DNA of 64,000 nucleotides from Ctena decussata. Taxonomy: Eukaryota > Mollusca > Bivalvia > Lucinida > Lucinidae. The notes under the pieces were generated by a model. It ran no database searches, was not told the origin of the DNA, and saw nothing but the letters and a program-made list of their open reading frames with translations. Positions 21,521 through 32,694 of this stretch are shown here, one piece after another; positions within the stretch are counted from its first letter, which is position 1, and every line of letters starts with the position of its first letter. The stretch is taken from contig OZ022501.1 of assembly GCA_963989385.1 (NCBI GenBank), positions 99,036,502 to 99,100,501 of the forward strand, given 5' to 3'. A program made the position numbers and the translations under genes.

Positions 21521-21965
21521 CCACTAAATATTCATGAGGACTTGCCCCACCCTTTTCGGGGAGAGCATTAGGAGGTTAAAATTGTATGACAGATGACGTC
21601 ACCTGTCAATCATGCAGGTTGGATTTATTACAGTATAAATAAAGACCAACAAATGATAGTTACAAACAGGCATATTTAATTGATAAATGTTTTTATCAGA
21701 AGGAGATTTGGTGGATTTTGTTAACTGACCCCCTAGTAGAAAAATATGCTATTTTTTTGGGTACCAGTCGGTGGTTGCCATATTCCATTCAAAATGGCGG
21801 CCTCCGGAGATGGGAAGAAAGTGACTTTTTTCTCCTCAAATTGATTGGCTAGGACCACACTCTAAAGCAAAACAGGTTTGGAAAACTTTGTATGTACAGT
21901 TTTTGAATAAAATGACAAGATGTTAACATTGTCGTCTATGGAAAATTAATGGTGGAATGCAGCCT
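21521..21965. repeat. R2 repeat, copy 1
   Basis: Begins CCACTAAATATTCATGAGG and contains GATGACGTCA, AAAGACCAACAAATGATAG, ATATGCTATTTTTTTGGGTA and GTCTATGGAAAATTAATGG. Two further copies follow at 22650 and 24465. The TGACGTCA palindrome is a perfect cAMP-response-element core, kept in all three. Confidence 0.8.
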
Positions 21966-22649
21966 GAGGCTAGAATCTTTCCAACCATAAACGGGGTTCC
22001 ATTGCACACAGCCTTTCATTATAATCGTTCCATCGTCCTGATATGACTGAAATACTGTTGAAAAGGACGTAAAATCGCAAGTCATCCATCCATCCATCCC
22101 AGATGCCTCTCAAACGTCACCCGATAGTGCACAATTTGCCAATTCAACGACAACACAACATGTGACATACTCCCGCAAATAAATAGCACATATTCAATGT
22201 GTCACTATACATGTAAGTACGTGTAATGAAGGGTAGCAGACCTGTTTGAAGTAGGTGTGGCGTCGGAACGGAGAATTACTCTGGACCGTTGGCTATGTAC
22301 GCTGTAATTGGCTTGGAAATCTTGAATCTTTTCTTAAATCTAATTTAGCTGTCGGTGAGGTCATGAGCACGTTTCCACATCGCGGATCATTCTAAACATA
22401 TGCATTGCAATAAAACATACCTTCAGTGTGCCATATAAAGGTACAGGTAAGCAAAACATTAAATGCGTAAAAAGACTATACACGTAAGTTCTTGGCGCAA
22501 ACATGCGTTCGAACCTCGGAAAAAAGGCACACGTGTATTTGTTTCCGAATTAACATGACAGCACAGAAAGAGAAAACATACAACTTTGAAAGCTATAATA
22601 CTTGTACACAATGCAAGCATTAGCTATGGTGTATGGCTGCACCACCAGG
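21966..22649. other. No gene recognised
   Basis: AT-rich sequence between two R2 copies; a short CATCCATCCATC run at 22084. Nothing else supported. Confidence 0.5.
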
Positions 22650-23540
22650 GTACAGTACACTAAATATTCATGAGTTTTTCAGGTAGAGCAGAAGGTTTAC
22701 ATTGTAAGAGAGATGACGTCATCTGTCAGTCATGCATGTTAGACTTCTTGCAGTATAAAAAAAGACCAACAAATGATAGTTACAAAAACGCAAGTTTAAT
22801 TGAGAAATATTTTACCAGAAGGAGCTGGGGTTGATTTTGGTAACTTATCCCCTGGTAAAAAAATATGCTATTTTTTGTGGTACGAATTGGTGGTTACAAT
22901 ACTTAATCTAGCTCAGCGGTTAAATGAATTGGGAAGGCAGTGGATGTTTTTGTTTCAAATTGATAGGCTAGGATGAAACTTTAAAGCAAGACGTGTTTGG
23001 AAAACTTTAACCCTTCTGTTGGTCTTAATTATTTAGTTCAATAAAGATAGCTGAAAGTAAAAAGTATGCAAAGACCAGGAACTGAAACAATCAAAATCCA
23101 AATCCAGCCCTCAAACCATAGTTGGAAACAACTAAGATTACAAATAATCAAGATACAGAGAACATATGACCAACCGAGTGAGCAGCTTGTTCCCGAAAGG
23201 TGGCCACTCAGCAACCCAAACCGAACCAAAAATAATAAGAACATACATAAGGTAAAACATCACAGAAACTCTGACACCAAAAACAGGCAACAGAGAACCA
23301 CAACAGAACTACCGCCACTGAGTTGCCACCTATTTGGGAAAGAGCTGCTGACTCGGCTTATCACTTGTAATTTATTGTTTGTTGGAATGTCTTTGTCAAT
23401 CTTTCCCTTTGATGTTGGGGATAGGGTTCGTGATCTGATTCAGTCAGTTCCTGAAGTGTAGTTACTCTTTAAATTTGTATATGCAGTTTTGTAATAAAAT
23501 GACCAGATGTTAACATTGTCGTCTATGGAAAATTAAGCGC
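22650..23540. repeat. R2 repeat, copy 2, split by an insertion
   Basis: The first part (22650-23009) and last part (about 23476-23540, GTATATGCAGTTTTGTAATAAAATGACC) are contiguous in copy 1. They are separated here by about 460 bp that includes a full R1 copy, so R1 inserted after R2. Confidence 0.7.
23056..23325 (+). repeat. R1 repeat inside R2
   Basis: Starts AGTAAAAAGTATGCAAAGACC and ends with CAACAGAACTACCGCC, nearly identical to the copies at 39221 and 62051 (inverse). Its open frame (23066 on) is the repeat-borne frame seen in other copies. Confidence 0.85.
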
Positions 23541-24464
23541 AGTAAGTCAGATTGACTATGTCTGTCTTTCTTACTTTCGGTTTCACTTTTACTGCATATC
23601 TGGAGAATTGTGTCCCTTTGACCATTTAAAGTGCATTCTTGTGTGTGCTTACCCATAGTGAGATAGCTGTTGTAATTGATGATTTGATGTTCTTGGTCCA
23701 GGATCATCAGCAGAAAAGAAAACAACTTTTTTCTCAAGGTAGAATCCAGAGGGGGGGGGGTAGGAAATGCTACTTTATTTTCGTACTATAAGTTTCGATT
23801 GTAATTCATTTCACATTAGTCAAATTTACATTATGCGGTTAAAGAAAAAGCATCCGGAACACTTGGAAACATTTAAAAGCTCATGAAAGCATGATATATA
23901 TGTGACTCTGCGAAATACAGAAGGCGGCGCTTTTCGGAGACTTTTGCATGCAAAAAGTTTTTTTTTGAGGAAATATATAATTTTAACCAAACATTTATTT
24001 TGAATTCATATCAAACTTGTTTCTCTGCTCCTTTTGGTATGCAGATTTGGACTATTAAACCAGTTTTACTGCCTCTGTGTCTTAAATAGCCTCCAAATAC
24101 CAAGATTTTAATCAAATTTAGGGGGTATATGTAGAAAATTGCCAATAAATGCTTATGTATAACAGATTCAACCACATTTTCTTGTTTGTAATATTCAGAG
24201 AAGTATTCAAGCTCCTATGAAAAGATAAATGTTTCCATATATATAAAAGGATAGCAACAGAATCATTATTAATTTTCATTAATCCTCAAAATCATCAGTT
24301 TTATGCATTTCGCTAAAGAAACGAATAGTGAAATTGTCATAAATTGAACAGTTCTTTACGGATTCATTTGAAACTTGGAGATCACAATGAAACTGTATCA
24401 AACTAACATTCAAACTGTTCAGTTTATGGTATATTGGCAAAAAAGATAGCTTGGTTTAGGGTAC

Positions 24465-24725
24465 AGTCCACTAAATATTCATGAGGATAGGACCGTCTTT
24501 TACGGGGAGAGCATTAGGTTTACATTGAGAGAGAGATGACGTCATCTGTCAGTCATGCATGTTAGACTTCTTGCAGTATAAAAAAGACCAACAAATGATA
24601 GTTACAAAAAGGCCTGTTTAATTGAGAAATAAAGCAAGACGTGTTTGGAAAACTTTGTATATGCAGTTTTGTAATAAAATGACCAGATGTTAATATTGTC
24701 GTCTATGGAAAGTTAATGGTGGAAT
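24465..24725. repeat. R2 repeat, copy 3, internally deleted
   Basis: Starts GTCCACTAAATATTCATGAGG and keeps GATGACGTCATC; the middle between AATTGAGAAATA and AAGCAAGACGTG is missing compared with copies 1 and 2. Confidence 0.8.
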
Positions 24726-24739
24726 GCAACCACCATATT

Positions 24740-26366
24740 ATTCTAACAGTTTACAAATAGGACATTTTTTGTGACTTCCTGTTCCTTTTTCAGGACGTCA
24801 AAGCATTTCCAAAACGGGATCTACTCTTAAAGGAATAAATTTGCTCTAATTTGTAAGAGTTGATACCAGTAGCAAAGGGAGGCAAAAATGAAAATGGCAC
24901 AGTTGCTTGGCTGAAAATGTACCATTCACTTGAATCAAACTCGATTAAGTCTTTTCGCAGATAAATGAAAGCATCCGAAACAGACATGAAAATGAAAACA
25001 CTGAAACACGACACATATGAGCCTGGAAAACATTATGAAGACACAGAGTATGAACATTTCCCGGAGCCAAATCGAAACTCCGTTCAGAGGTCATTCAAAC
25101 AACGACGACAAGGAATTCAGAAATATAAAAATACGAAAAATGAGGACAAATATAGAATTAAATGCATCTTTATATTTTTCCACCTTTTTTACAAAGGGTG
25201 ACGGGGAGGGAGGGGAGATAATTTTTGTAACATCCTGTTTGTTTCCTTAGATGGCATAGCCCTTCTAGTATGGAGTCTATCTTCCACGGCAAAATTTGAT
25301 CCTGGGGGAGCAAATTCCTTACTTTAAGAGTATCCCGCATGTGTCGAGCTTCAGAGTTTCCGATTTCATTTCGTTGTGTATGCGAAAAACATCTCAAACA
25401 TGGAGGAAAACATGAAAATGAGAGTTGTTTTTCCTTAAAAATGGATCCATTTGCCTGAAAAACTGAAGATAAGATACCAAACAAAGAATAAGTTAAAAGA
25501 AGAATCACGAAAATAGATAAAGATTAGAAAATGTAGAACCAGAGCATGGAGACATAAAAAAGAAAAAAAAATTAAACATGCAACAATGGAATAGAAAGAT
25601 GAATACATGGATTATTTAAATATAGAAACTAATTCAGAAACATATGAGCATTAAAACATGGAAAACATGCCATAATGAACAAAGAGAGATGATGTATATT
25701 TCAACTGGTTGGGGAAAAAGAACCTGTCTTTAAGTATCTTATTTCAGTATCTGATGCTGACATCTAAAATACTTTCTTCTCTCTAACCCCCAGAATAGTA
25801 TCAATACCATTTGACTAATCAGCCATAATCCTGCCTTCTGATATGTCATCATTTTGCTATGTTTTGTTTTTGCTTATTATTATTTTATCATTTTATCCAA
25901 AATGTAAACACTTAAGCAAATACGCAGCAGTTCTGCCATCTTTTATTTTGTCTCCGTTTTCGGGGAGGGTGGGGGTGGTAAACTCTTAAAGAAAAGAATT
26001 TTCTTCTTTTGGAGCATAGTCTTTATTTTAAGAGTAGACACCATTTTAGAAGGGCTCCTCGTCCAAGGACACGAAAGTTGCCCCCTCCCCCCTTCCCCCT
26101 CTTTGTAAAAGTGGTGGAAAAAGAACGGAGATGCGACCATACTTCTTATTTACCCAAACAGCTTCATTTAAATGTTACTTAGGAAGTATTACAACTACAA
26201 GTCGCTGTGTTTGTCTTTCATTCATAAGAAAGTCTTTATAGATGCATCCTTCGTTTAGACGTGATATTATACTTCCCTACATGTGATGTGATTTCACAAA
26301 AGTTACTTGTAAGTTTGAGCCTTAACTATTAGTTTTAAATCACTCCAACCAAGTTTATGCAAATGG
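24740..26366. other. No gene; degenerate foldback-type repeats
   Basis: Phrases such as CTACTCTTAAAGGAATAAATTTG (24820), TTCCTTACTTTAAGAGT (25315) and, inverted, AAACTCTTAAAGAAAAGAATT (25979) recur, and resemble the GAAAGCTACTCTTAAAGGAAAG segment of the receptor 3' units. No coding sequence is supported. Confidence 0.4.
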
Positions 26367-26371
26367 GTAAG

Positions 26372-26682
26372 TGTCGTGGTTTAACCACGATTTTTATTTA
26401 TTTATTTAACTTATTATTGCTTGTTTAGTCTATTTTTAGATCTAAGGCAAATTTCCATACATTCTATTTTTAAAGTAAAGTCAATTGACGTCAACGTCAT
26501 GTTGACGTTGACAACAGTGTTACTTGACGTTAGGGATTATGTAAGATGGACTCTAACAGAACAGACATGGGAAAATAAACTCATAAGGATTTTAGGATTT
26601 TTTAACCTTAAAGTATATTTTTTTTTATGTGGCTCTGACAATAAATCAACATACTGTTACTCCTTGCTTTGTGTTTGCCACA
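26372..26682 (+). repeat. BEL/Pao 5' LTR
   Basis: 311 bp, TGTCGTGG...TTGCCACA. It contains a perfect TGACGTCA (26486-26493) followed closely by ACGTCAT and TTGACGTTG, a cluster of CRE/ATF-like cores that could act as an enhancer. Confidence 0.95.
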
Positions 26683-26686
26683 TAAT

Positions 26687-26704
26687 TGGTGCCGGAACCC
26701 GGGA
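26687..26704 (+). promoter_or_regulatory. Primer-binding site of the BEL/Pao element
   Basis: TGGTGCCGGAACCCGGGA begins four bases after the 5' LTR with the TGG expected opposite a tRNA 3' CCA. The primer tRNA is not identified. Confidence 0.75.
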
Positions 26705-26760
26705 ACTAAGGACTGCTGGACTAAGACACAAAAGTATTCAGGGCTATAGAGATTAAGAAG

Positions 26761-27738
26761 ATGTCTACATCATTCCTGAAAGGAAACAGGACCAGATATC
26801 TGAATCTTCTGGGAAAGGAGCTGGCAAAAGGCAAGATTTTATTAGAGGAAGATGGGGACCGTGAGTGGAGTGTTTACATAAGGGATGTAGACATCTGCAT
26901 CAAAAGACTTAATGATTTTGTTCAGAAGCTTGAGGAGGCAGACGAAAAATTATCCACAGCAATAGAGGGGCAGGATAGTGCACAGGAAATTGAGGCACTG
27001 ATCAAGGAAGACTGGGACTATATCTCTACAGTGACGGACTGTCGAGATGAACTTATGGAACTGCTAAAATCAATCCAAGACCAAAGACCAACAGACAACT
27101 GGTCATCAGGAGCAGTTACAGAAGAGAGGTTCAACCAAATGATTCAGCTGACCAGCCAAATGCAACAGGTTATCATTGGACAGCAGCAGCTACAACAGCA
27201 ACAGCAGATAAGTATAGGTCAATTAAACAGTAGTAAAACTTGTTCAGTAAGACTTCCCAAATTGGAGATCCCTACCTTTAGTGGTGATAAATTAAAGTGG
27301 ACTGAGTTTTGGGATGCATTCGAGGCCACCATACACAAAAATTCAAACATTTCAAACATTGAAAAATTGAATTATTTAATGAGCAAATTAGCTGGAGAAG
27401 CAAAACAATCTGTGTCTGGCATTTTACTGTCAAATGAAAATTATGCTGTTGTGGTTGACCTACTTAAAGATAGATATGGTGACACGCAGACAGTAATAAA
27501 TTCTCATTATGTGGAACTTATTAATCTACGTTCAGCTACAAACACCTCAAAGGGTCTGCGCACCCTATATGATCAGATTGAAAAACATCTCAGGAGTTTA
27601 GAAGCGCTTGATCAGGACATCAACCAGGATGTTTTCATCTCGATGATTACTGCGAAAATTCCCAGAGAGGTTTTAATACAACTTGAGATTCAAAAAGGAG
27701 CAAGAAATAAATGGACAGTTAAAGAGCTGAGAGAATAA
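26761..27738 (+). CDS. gag: BEL/Pao gag segment
   Basis: 325 codons from an ATG 78 bases after the LTR to an in-frame TAA. The N-terminal half is charged and helical with a glutamine-rich run (about residues 140-155). From about residue 160 it matches the DUF1759-type gag region common in BEL/Pao elements (RLPKLEIPTFSGD, then W-x-E-F-W-D). The TAA at 27736 is the only break before the zinc knuckles, which continue in the same frame. Confidence 0.9.
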   Translation: MSTSFLKGNRTRYLNLLGKELAKGKILLEEDGDREWSVYIRDVDICIKRLNDFVQKLEEADEKLSTAIEGQDSAQEIEALIKEDWDYISTVTDCRDELMELLKSIQDQRPTDNWSSGAVTEERFNQMIQLTSQMQQVIIGQQQLQQQQQISIGQLNSSKTCSVRLPKLEIPTFSGDKLKWTEFWDAFEATIHKNSNISNIEKLNYLMSKLAGEAKQSVSGILLSNENYAVVVDLLKDRYGDTQTVINSHYVELINLRSATNTSKGLRTLYDQIEKHLRSLEALDQDINQDVFISMITAKIPREVLIQLEIQKGARNKWTVKELRE

Positions 27739-30549
27739 TTCAACAATTATATTGCAGCCAGGGAGCGAGCTGAACAACAGACTGGCACAGGAAAGGCAGA
27801 ATCAACTGGGGATACCTATAAGCCTATGGTAATGGTAAGCTCGGTTGAAGCACTTGTGGCAGGTGCCCAGGGGTTCAATAGCAGAAAGGAAAGAAAGACA
27901 TTTTCAACCACCTGTCGTTTCTGTGATGGGCTCCACTGGAGCGACGAGTGTCCAAATTACACCACGATGGAATCCAGGAAACAGAGGATCAAAGGTAGTT
28001 GTTATCTCTGCCTTAAAGATGGCCACAATGCAAATGACTGTCTGAAAAGAGGGGCGAAATGCTATTACTGCAGACAGCTGAATCATCATCATAGGAGCCT
28101 GTGTCCCCAGAAATTTAGCGCACCGCAAAGGGAATCTGCAAAGTTAGCTGATAAGTTACCTATACAAGATGAAACGCAATACACAGAAAATAGTCTTATT
28201 TCATCAGGTGAGATGGTCTTGATGCAAACTGCCAGGGCCAATATTAAGAATACAAATAATGGTTTCAAGCAGAATATAAGAATGCTTCTGGACTCTGGCA
28301 GTCAGCGGACATATATCACTGAATCCTTGGCAAGAAAACTGAATTTAAAGATGGGAAACAGAGATGAAATAATGCTTGTAACTTTCGGCTCCGAAAAACC
28401 TAAAAGGATCAGACCACCAACAACCAAACTAGACATTATCTTAAAAGATGGCAGCACTCTACAAATTAGTGCAAATGTTGTACCACAAATTGCCGGATCA
28501 ATTCAAAGACGGCCTGTGAACCTAAAATCATTTAAAAACTGGGATTATCTTTGGGGTGAATTTCCATTAGCCGACGACTTACCTAGGGAAATAGAGACAT
28601 CATCTGTTGAGTTGCTTGTCGGGAATGACTATTATTTAGACATCATTCTGCCACAAAAAATTGAGGTTCAGTCAGGTTTATATATGCTCGGATCTAAACT
28701 TGGCTGGATTTTATCAGGAAGAACTGCTGAAAAGGTTGAAAACACACCGGAATCTAGCATGTTGATACTGACATACGGTACAGAGGTACACAGGGAAACA
28801 TCATTGTTGACCTGTGTAGACAAATCACTTCCTCAGAAACCAAACATTGAGGACTTCTGGAACCTGGAATCAATAGGGATAAACGACTCTCCGATAGAAT
28901 CAGACAACATTGTGGCAATAAACAAATTTAATGACACACTCAGGTATGAAAATGGACGATATACCGTAACATGGCCATGGAAGAATGAAGAACCAGACTT
29001 GCCGGAGAACCGTACACTGGCACTAGGACGTCTGAAATCGCTGGTTAGAAGGATGAAGGACAACCCAGATTTGATTAAAAGTTATGATGCAATCATTGAA
29101 GATCAGCTGAGACAGGGTATTATTGAAAGGGTGAGATCTGAATCAAGAAGCACTCTGAAACACTATATCCCTCATCACGCGGTAATTAACCCAACAAAGG
29201 CAACTACAAAAGTTAGAATCGTCTATGATGCCTCGGCTAGGACCAAGTCAGAGAATAAAAGTCTAAATGAATGCCTGTATAGGGGACCAGTTTTGTTGCG
29301 AAATTTGATAGGCATCTTACTCCGTTTTCGAATGAACAAGATTGCGTTAGTCTCAGACATTGAAAAAGCATTTTTACAAATAGGACTTCAGGAAGATGCC
29401 AAAGATGTCACAAGGTTCTTTTGGTTAAAGGACAAAAATATATTAGAGATACAAAACAACATCCTAACCTATCGTTTCTGCAGGGTACCCTTTGGTGTAA
29501 TATCCAGTCCCTTTCTCTTAGCAGCAACAATTGATCATCACCTGAAGACCTCTGATACGGATATAGCTCAGATTATAAGAGACAATATATATGTCGATAA
29601 TGTGATCACCGGAACACAGTCAGTTCATAAGGCCATAGAGTTTTACAACGTCTCCAAGCAACTGTTTAAGGGTGCTGCAATGAATCTACGGGATTGGACG
29701 TCTAATAGTGAAGAGGTGATAGACGAAATACCAATATGTGACAGAGCAAACAGAGAAAGAATAAAAATTCTAGGTCTTACATGGACAGTGAAAGAAGATG
29801 TTTTAACACTTACCTGTCAAATAACTGAAAACTTGGGTTTGACTAAACGAATAGTTCTTCAGCAAATTGCTTCAATCTATGATCCACTTGGTTTGTTCAG
29901 TCCAGTCACCTTACGAGGAAAATTGTTCTTACAAAGCCTTTGGGATCAAAAGATTTCTTGGGATGAACATTTATCAGAACAAGACAAATTACAGTGGCAT
30001 ATTCTAAGTGATGATTTAAAGGAATTGGCCTCTAGCAATTTTCCTAGATACCTAGGACTTGATCAAGAAGGAAGAGTGAAATATCAGCTGTTGGTTTTCT
30101 GTGATGCTTCCAAGTCTGCATACGCAACAGCTGTATATTTGCTTCAAGAATCTACCATGTCTCGAAAGATTGACCTAATTTTCTCAAAAACAAGGTTAGC
30201 ACCAACCAAGACAATAACCATCCCAAGACTTGAATTACTGGCAGCACTCATAGGTTCAAGGTGTTTAAAATTTGTACAAAAAGAACTGATGCTAGATATA
30301 AGTGAAAAACACATTTGGATTGACTCACAGTGTGTGTTGAATTGGCTAAATAGTAAACGAATCCTAGGCACATTTGTTGAAAACAGAATCAAGGAAATAA
30401 AAGAAGATAGAGATGTCAAATTTCATTATATATCAACAACAGAAAATCCAGCAGATATTGCCAGTCGTGGAGCATCAGCTCATGAGATCCAAAACAACAG
30501 ACTATGGTGGCATGGACCTGACTGGATGGTAAGGACAAGAGAAGCTTAG
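27739..30549 (+). CDS. pol: BEL/Pao zinc-knuckle, protease, RT and RNase H segment
   Basis: Same frame as gag; the first internal ATG is at 27826. Counting from there, three CCHC-type knuckles occupy about residues 30-95, an aspartic protease active-site DSG lies at 156-158, the reverse transcriptase has YVDN at 589-592 in place of the commoner YVDD, a Pao-type A17-like region follows, and the RNase H aspartate is near 760 (FCDAS). The stretch ends at an in-frame TAG (30547-30549). YVDN is, to my knowledge, found in other BEL/Pao elements, so it need not be inactivating. Confidence 0.9.
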   Translation, partial: FNNYIAARERAEQQTGTGKAESTGDTYKPMVMVSSVEALVAGAQGFNSRKERKTFSTTCRFCDGLHWSDECPNYTTMESRKQRIKGSCYLCLKDGHNANDCLKRGAKCYYCRQLNHHHRSLCPQKFSAPQRESAKLADKLPIQDETQYTENSLISSGEMVLMQTARANIKNTNNGFKQNIRMLLDSGSQRTYITESLARKLNLKMGNRDEIMLVTFGSEKPKRIRPPTTKLDIILKDGSTLQISANVVPQIAGSIQRRPVNLKSFKNWDYLWGEFPLADDLPREIETSSVELLVGNDYYLDIILPQKIEVQSGLYMLGSKLGWILSGRTAEKVENTPESSMLILTYGTEVHRETSLLTCVDKSLPQKPNIEDFWNLESIGINDSPIESDNIVAINKFNDTLRYENGRYTVTWPWKNEEPDLPENRTLALGRLKSLVRRMKDNPDLIKSYDAIIEDQLRQGIIERVRSESRSTLKHYIPHHAVINPTKATTKVRIVYDASARTKSENKSLNECLYRGPVLLRNLIGILLRFRMNKIALVSDIEKAFLQIGLQEDAKDVTRFFWLKDKNILEIQNNILTYRFCRVPFGVISSPFLLAATIDHHLKTSDTDIAQIIRDNIYVDNVITGTQSVHKAIEFYNVSKQLFKGAAMNLRDWTSNSEEVIDEIPICDRANRERIKILGLTWTVKEDVLTLTCQITENLGLTKRIVLQQIASIYDPLGLFSPVTLRGKLFLQSLWDQKISWDEHLSEQDKLQWHILSDDLKELASSNFPRYLGLDQEGRVKYQLLVFCDASKSAYATAVYLLQESTMSRKIDLIFSKTRLAPTKTITIPRLELLAALIGSRCLKFVQKELMLDISEKHIWIDSQCVLNWLNSKRILGTFVENRIKEIKEDRDVKFHYISTTENPADIASRGASAHEIQNNRLWWHGPDWMVRTREA

Positions 30550-32361
30550 CCTGTCTGGAAATGCGAGGAATTTGACAAACAATCAGAGGAGGTAAAATCT
30601 GACACAGAATTAGAATTTAGAAAAAACAGAGTTTTGTTTGAAACCAAACTTGTTGCTGGGGAGAGTCCTTCTCAGATCAGGAAAGGAATTTTACAAGAGG
30701 CACCATTCAAATTAGATATACTGAATTTCTCATCTGTGACAAAACTGTGGCGCGTTACAGCACTGGTTGTAAGATTCATTGATAAGTTGAGGAAGAAGTC
30801 AAGCCTAACTGGTCTACCTCATCCCACTGAAATAACAAAGGCAGAGGAGCTATGGGCAGCGTATGTTCAGAGACAGCAGTATTATGAAGTGGTTGAATCC
30901 ATATATAAGTCCAAATTTAATAATCTGCAGTGTCAGCTTGGAATATATATAGACTCACACGGTTTGCTTAGGTGTGCTGGCAGATTGGAAAATGCTAAAT
31001 TGTGCGAAAATACACGACATCCAATTCTCCTTCCCAAAATTCATAGATATACAGATTTGATCATTGAAAAGTTTCATAAAACTGCTTTACATACAGGAGT
31101 TTCCCAGACATTAAGTTTAATCAGACAAAAATATTGGATTCCTCAAGGAAGATCCGCGGTGAGGAAGGTTCTGCAATTGTGTACAACATGTCGACGACAC
31201 GAAGGTGGGTCATACAAAATGCCTCTGATGCCACCTTTGCCAGCTGAACGTTTGTCTGAATCTCCACCATTTACATACACTGGAGTTGACTATTTCGGAC
31301 CCCTATATGTAAAATCAAAGAAAGACAGACAAAAGGTATGGGTTTGTCTGTATACCTGTTTAGTGATACGAGCGGTGCACCTTGAAATTATGCATGATAT
31401 GACAACATATGAGTTCTTGTTAGGGTTTCGCAGGTTTATCGCTAGACATGGCAAGCCTAGGAAAATGATATCAGACAATGCAACACAATTCAAACTTGCC
31501 GCTGACAGTATAGATAAAGTATGGGGACAAGTATTAACAAAGAATGATGTTGTTTCGTATTCGTCAAATCATGGCATTCATTGGGAGTTTATAGTTGAAA
31601 GTGCCCCTTGGATGGGGAGCTTTTACGAAAGGCTGGTGGCTCTAGTTAAAAGATCACTCCGTAAAGCTGTAGGAAAGGTGTGTCTGACAAATGAACAACT
31701 TCTGACGCTATTGAAAGAAGCAGAGGCCGTTGTCAATTCAAGACCACTGACGTATGTTGGAGATGACATAAACTCATATGTCACATTGACACCAGCACAT
31801 TTTCTTTCATTAAATCCAAGGGTAGGAGTGCCATCCTGCATAGACGACAGTGAAGATGACATCGAGTATAGTCCAGTGACAACTTCAGCAGATAGAATAG
31901 CAAATATGTGGAAAAAAGGACTAAAGCACTTAGATAGCTTCTGGAAGATCTGGAGGGATGACTACCTATTAAGTCTGAGAGAAAGACCACAGAGGAAGCT
32001 AAAGGAACCAAGGGCACAGTCACCATTCAGTCCTAACGTAGGTGATGTGGTACTCATCAAAGATGATCTTCCAAGAGGAATGTGGCGAATCGGTCGCATT
32101 CATGAGCTTGTGTCAAGCAGAGATGGACAAATTCGATCAGCAAAGGTCTCACTTCCGACAAACAAGATCATTGGTAGACCATTAAATCAACTATATCCCG
32201 TTGAGTGTCCTCGAGAAACTGATAGCCAGCCTATAGCTGGACAGAATAATGGACAGATGGAACAATCTAAGCCAGCTGATGAACCACAATTACGACGACG
32301 ACCTGAACGAGAGTCAGCCCAGAAGGCCATTCAGAACATAAAGAAACAATTAAGACAATAA
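30550..32361 (+). CDS. BEL/Pao integrase segment
   Basis: Continues the same frame after the TAG. It holds an H-H-C-C integrase zinc-binding region (about 31010-31200), the DDE core (aspartates in GVDYFGP and SDNATQF, glutamate in SFYERL) and a C-terminal DUF5641-type domain with GDVVLIKDD. It stops 17 bases before the 3' LTR. No ATG-initiated start is evident, consistent with it being part of one polyprotein. Confidence 0.9.
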   Translation, partial: PVWKCEEFDKQSEEVKSDTELEFRKNRVLFETKLVAGESPSQIRKGILQEAPFKLDILNFSSVTKLWRVTALVVRFIDKLRKKSSLTGLPHPTEITKAEELWAAYVQRQQYYEVVESIYKSKFNNLQCQLGIYIDSHGLLRCAGRLENAKLCENTRHPILLPKIHRYTDLIIEKFHKTALHTGVSQTLSLIRQKYWIPQGRSAVRKVLQLCTTCRRHEGGSYKMPLMPPLPAERLSESPPFTYTGVDYFGPLYVKSKKDRQKVWVCLYTCLVIRAVHLEIMHDMTTYEFLLGFRRFIARHGKPRKMISDNATQFKLAADSIDKVWGQVLTKNDVVSYSSNHGIHWEFIVESAPWMGSFYERLVALVKRSLRKAVGKVCLTNEQLLTLLKEAEAVVNSRPLTYVGDDINSYVTLTPAHFLSLNPRVGVPSCIDDSEDDIEYSPVTTSADRIANMWKKGLKHLDSFWKIWRDDYLLSLRERPQRKLKEPRAQSPFSPNVGDVVLIKDDLPRGMWRIGRIHELVSSRDGQIRSAKVSLPTNKIIGRPLNQLYPVECPRETDSQPIAGQNNGQMEQSKPADEPQLRRRPERESAQKAIQNIKKQLRQ

Positions 32362-32378
32362 TAATTTGCTGGCGGTAG

Positions 32379-32689
32379 TGTCGTGGTTTAACCACGATTT
32401 TTATTTATTTATTTAACTTATTATTGCTTGTTCAGTCTATTTTTAGATCTAAGGCAAATTTCCATACATTCTATTTTTAAAGTAAAGTCAATTGACGTCA
32501 ACGTCATGTTGACGTTGACAACAGTGTTACTTGACGTTAGGGATTATGTAAGATGGACTCTAACAGAACAGACATGGGAAAATAAACTCATAAGGATTTT
32601 AGGATTTTTTAACCTTAAAGTATATTTTTTTTTATGTGGCTCTGACAATAAATCAACATACTGTTACTCCTTGCTTTGTGTTTGCCACA
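32379..32689 (+). repeat. BEL/Pao 3' LTR
   Basis: 311 bp, matching the 5' LTR except for C where the 5' copy has T near the TTGCTTGTT(T/C)AGTC phrase. It is preceded by GCTGGCGGTAG, a weak purine-rich tract. Confidence 0.95.
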
Positions 32690-32694
32690 GTAAG

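Larger units (their letters stand above)
26372..32689 (+). mobile_element. BEL/Pao LTR retrotransposon, near-complete
   Basis: Two 311-bp LTRs (26372-26682 and 32379-32689) start TGT and end ACA and differ at one base that I can see. The 5-bp sequence GTAAG flanks both ends (26367-26371, 32690-32694). A primer-binding site lies four bases inside the 5' LTR. One continuous reading frame runs from 26761 to 32361 with domain order gag, protease, reverse transcriptase, RNase H, integrase, which is the BEL/Pao order, broken by two in-frame stop codons. The insertion lies between the B and C units. Near-identity of the LTRs indicates a recent insertion. Confidence 0.95.

Noticed and set aside
26761..32361. 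Domesticated host gene derived from BEL/Pao
   Set aside because: LTRs, target duplication, primer site and full domain order are intact, so it is an ordinary young insertion.
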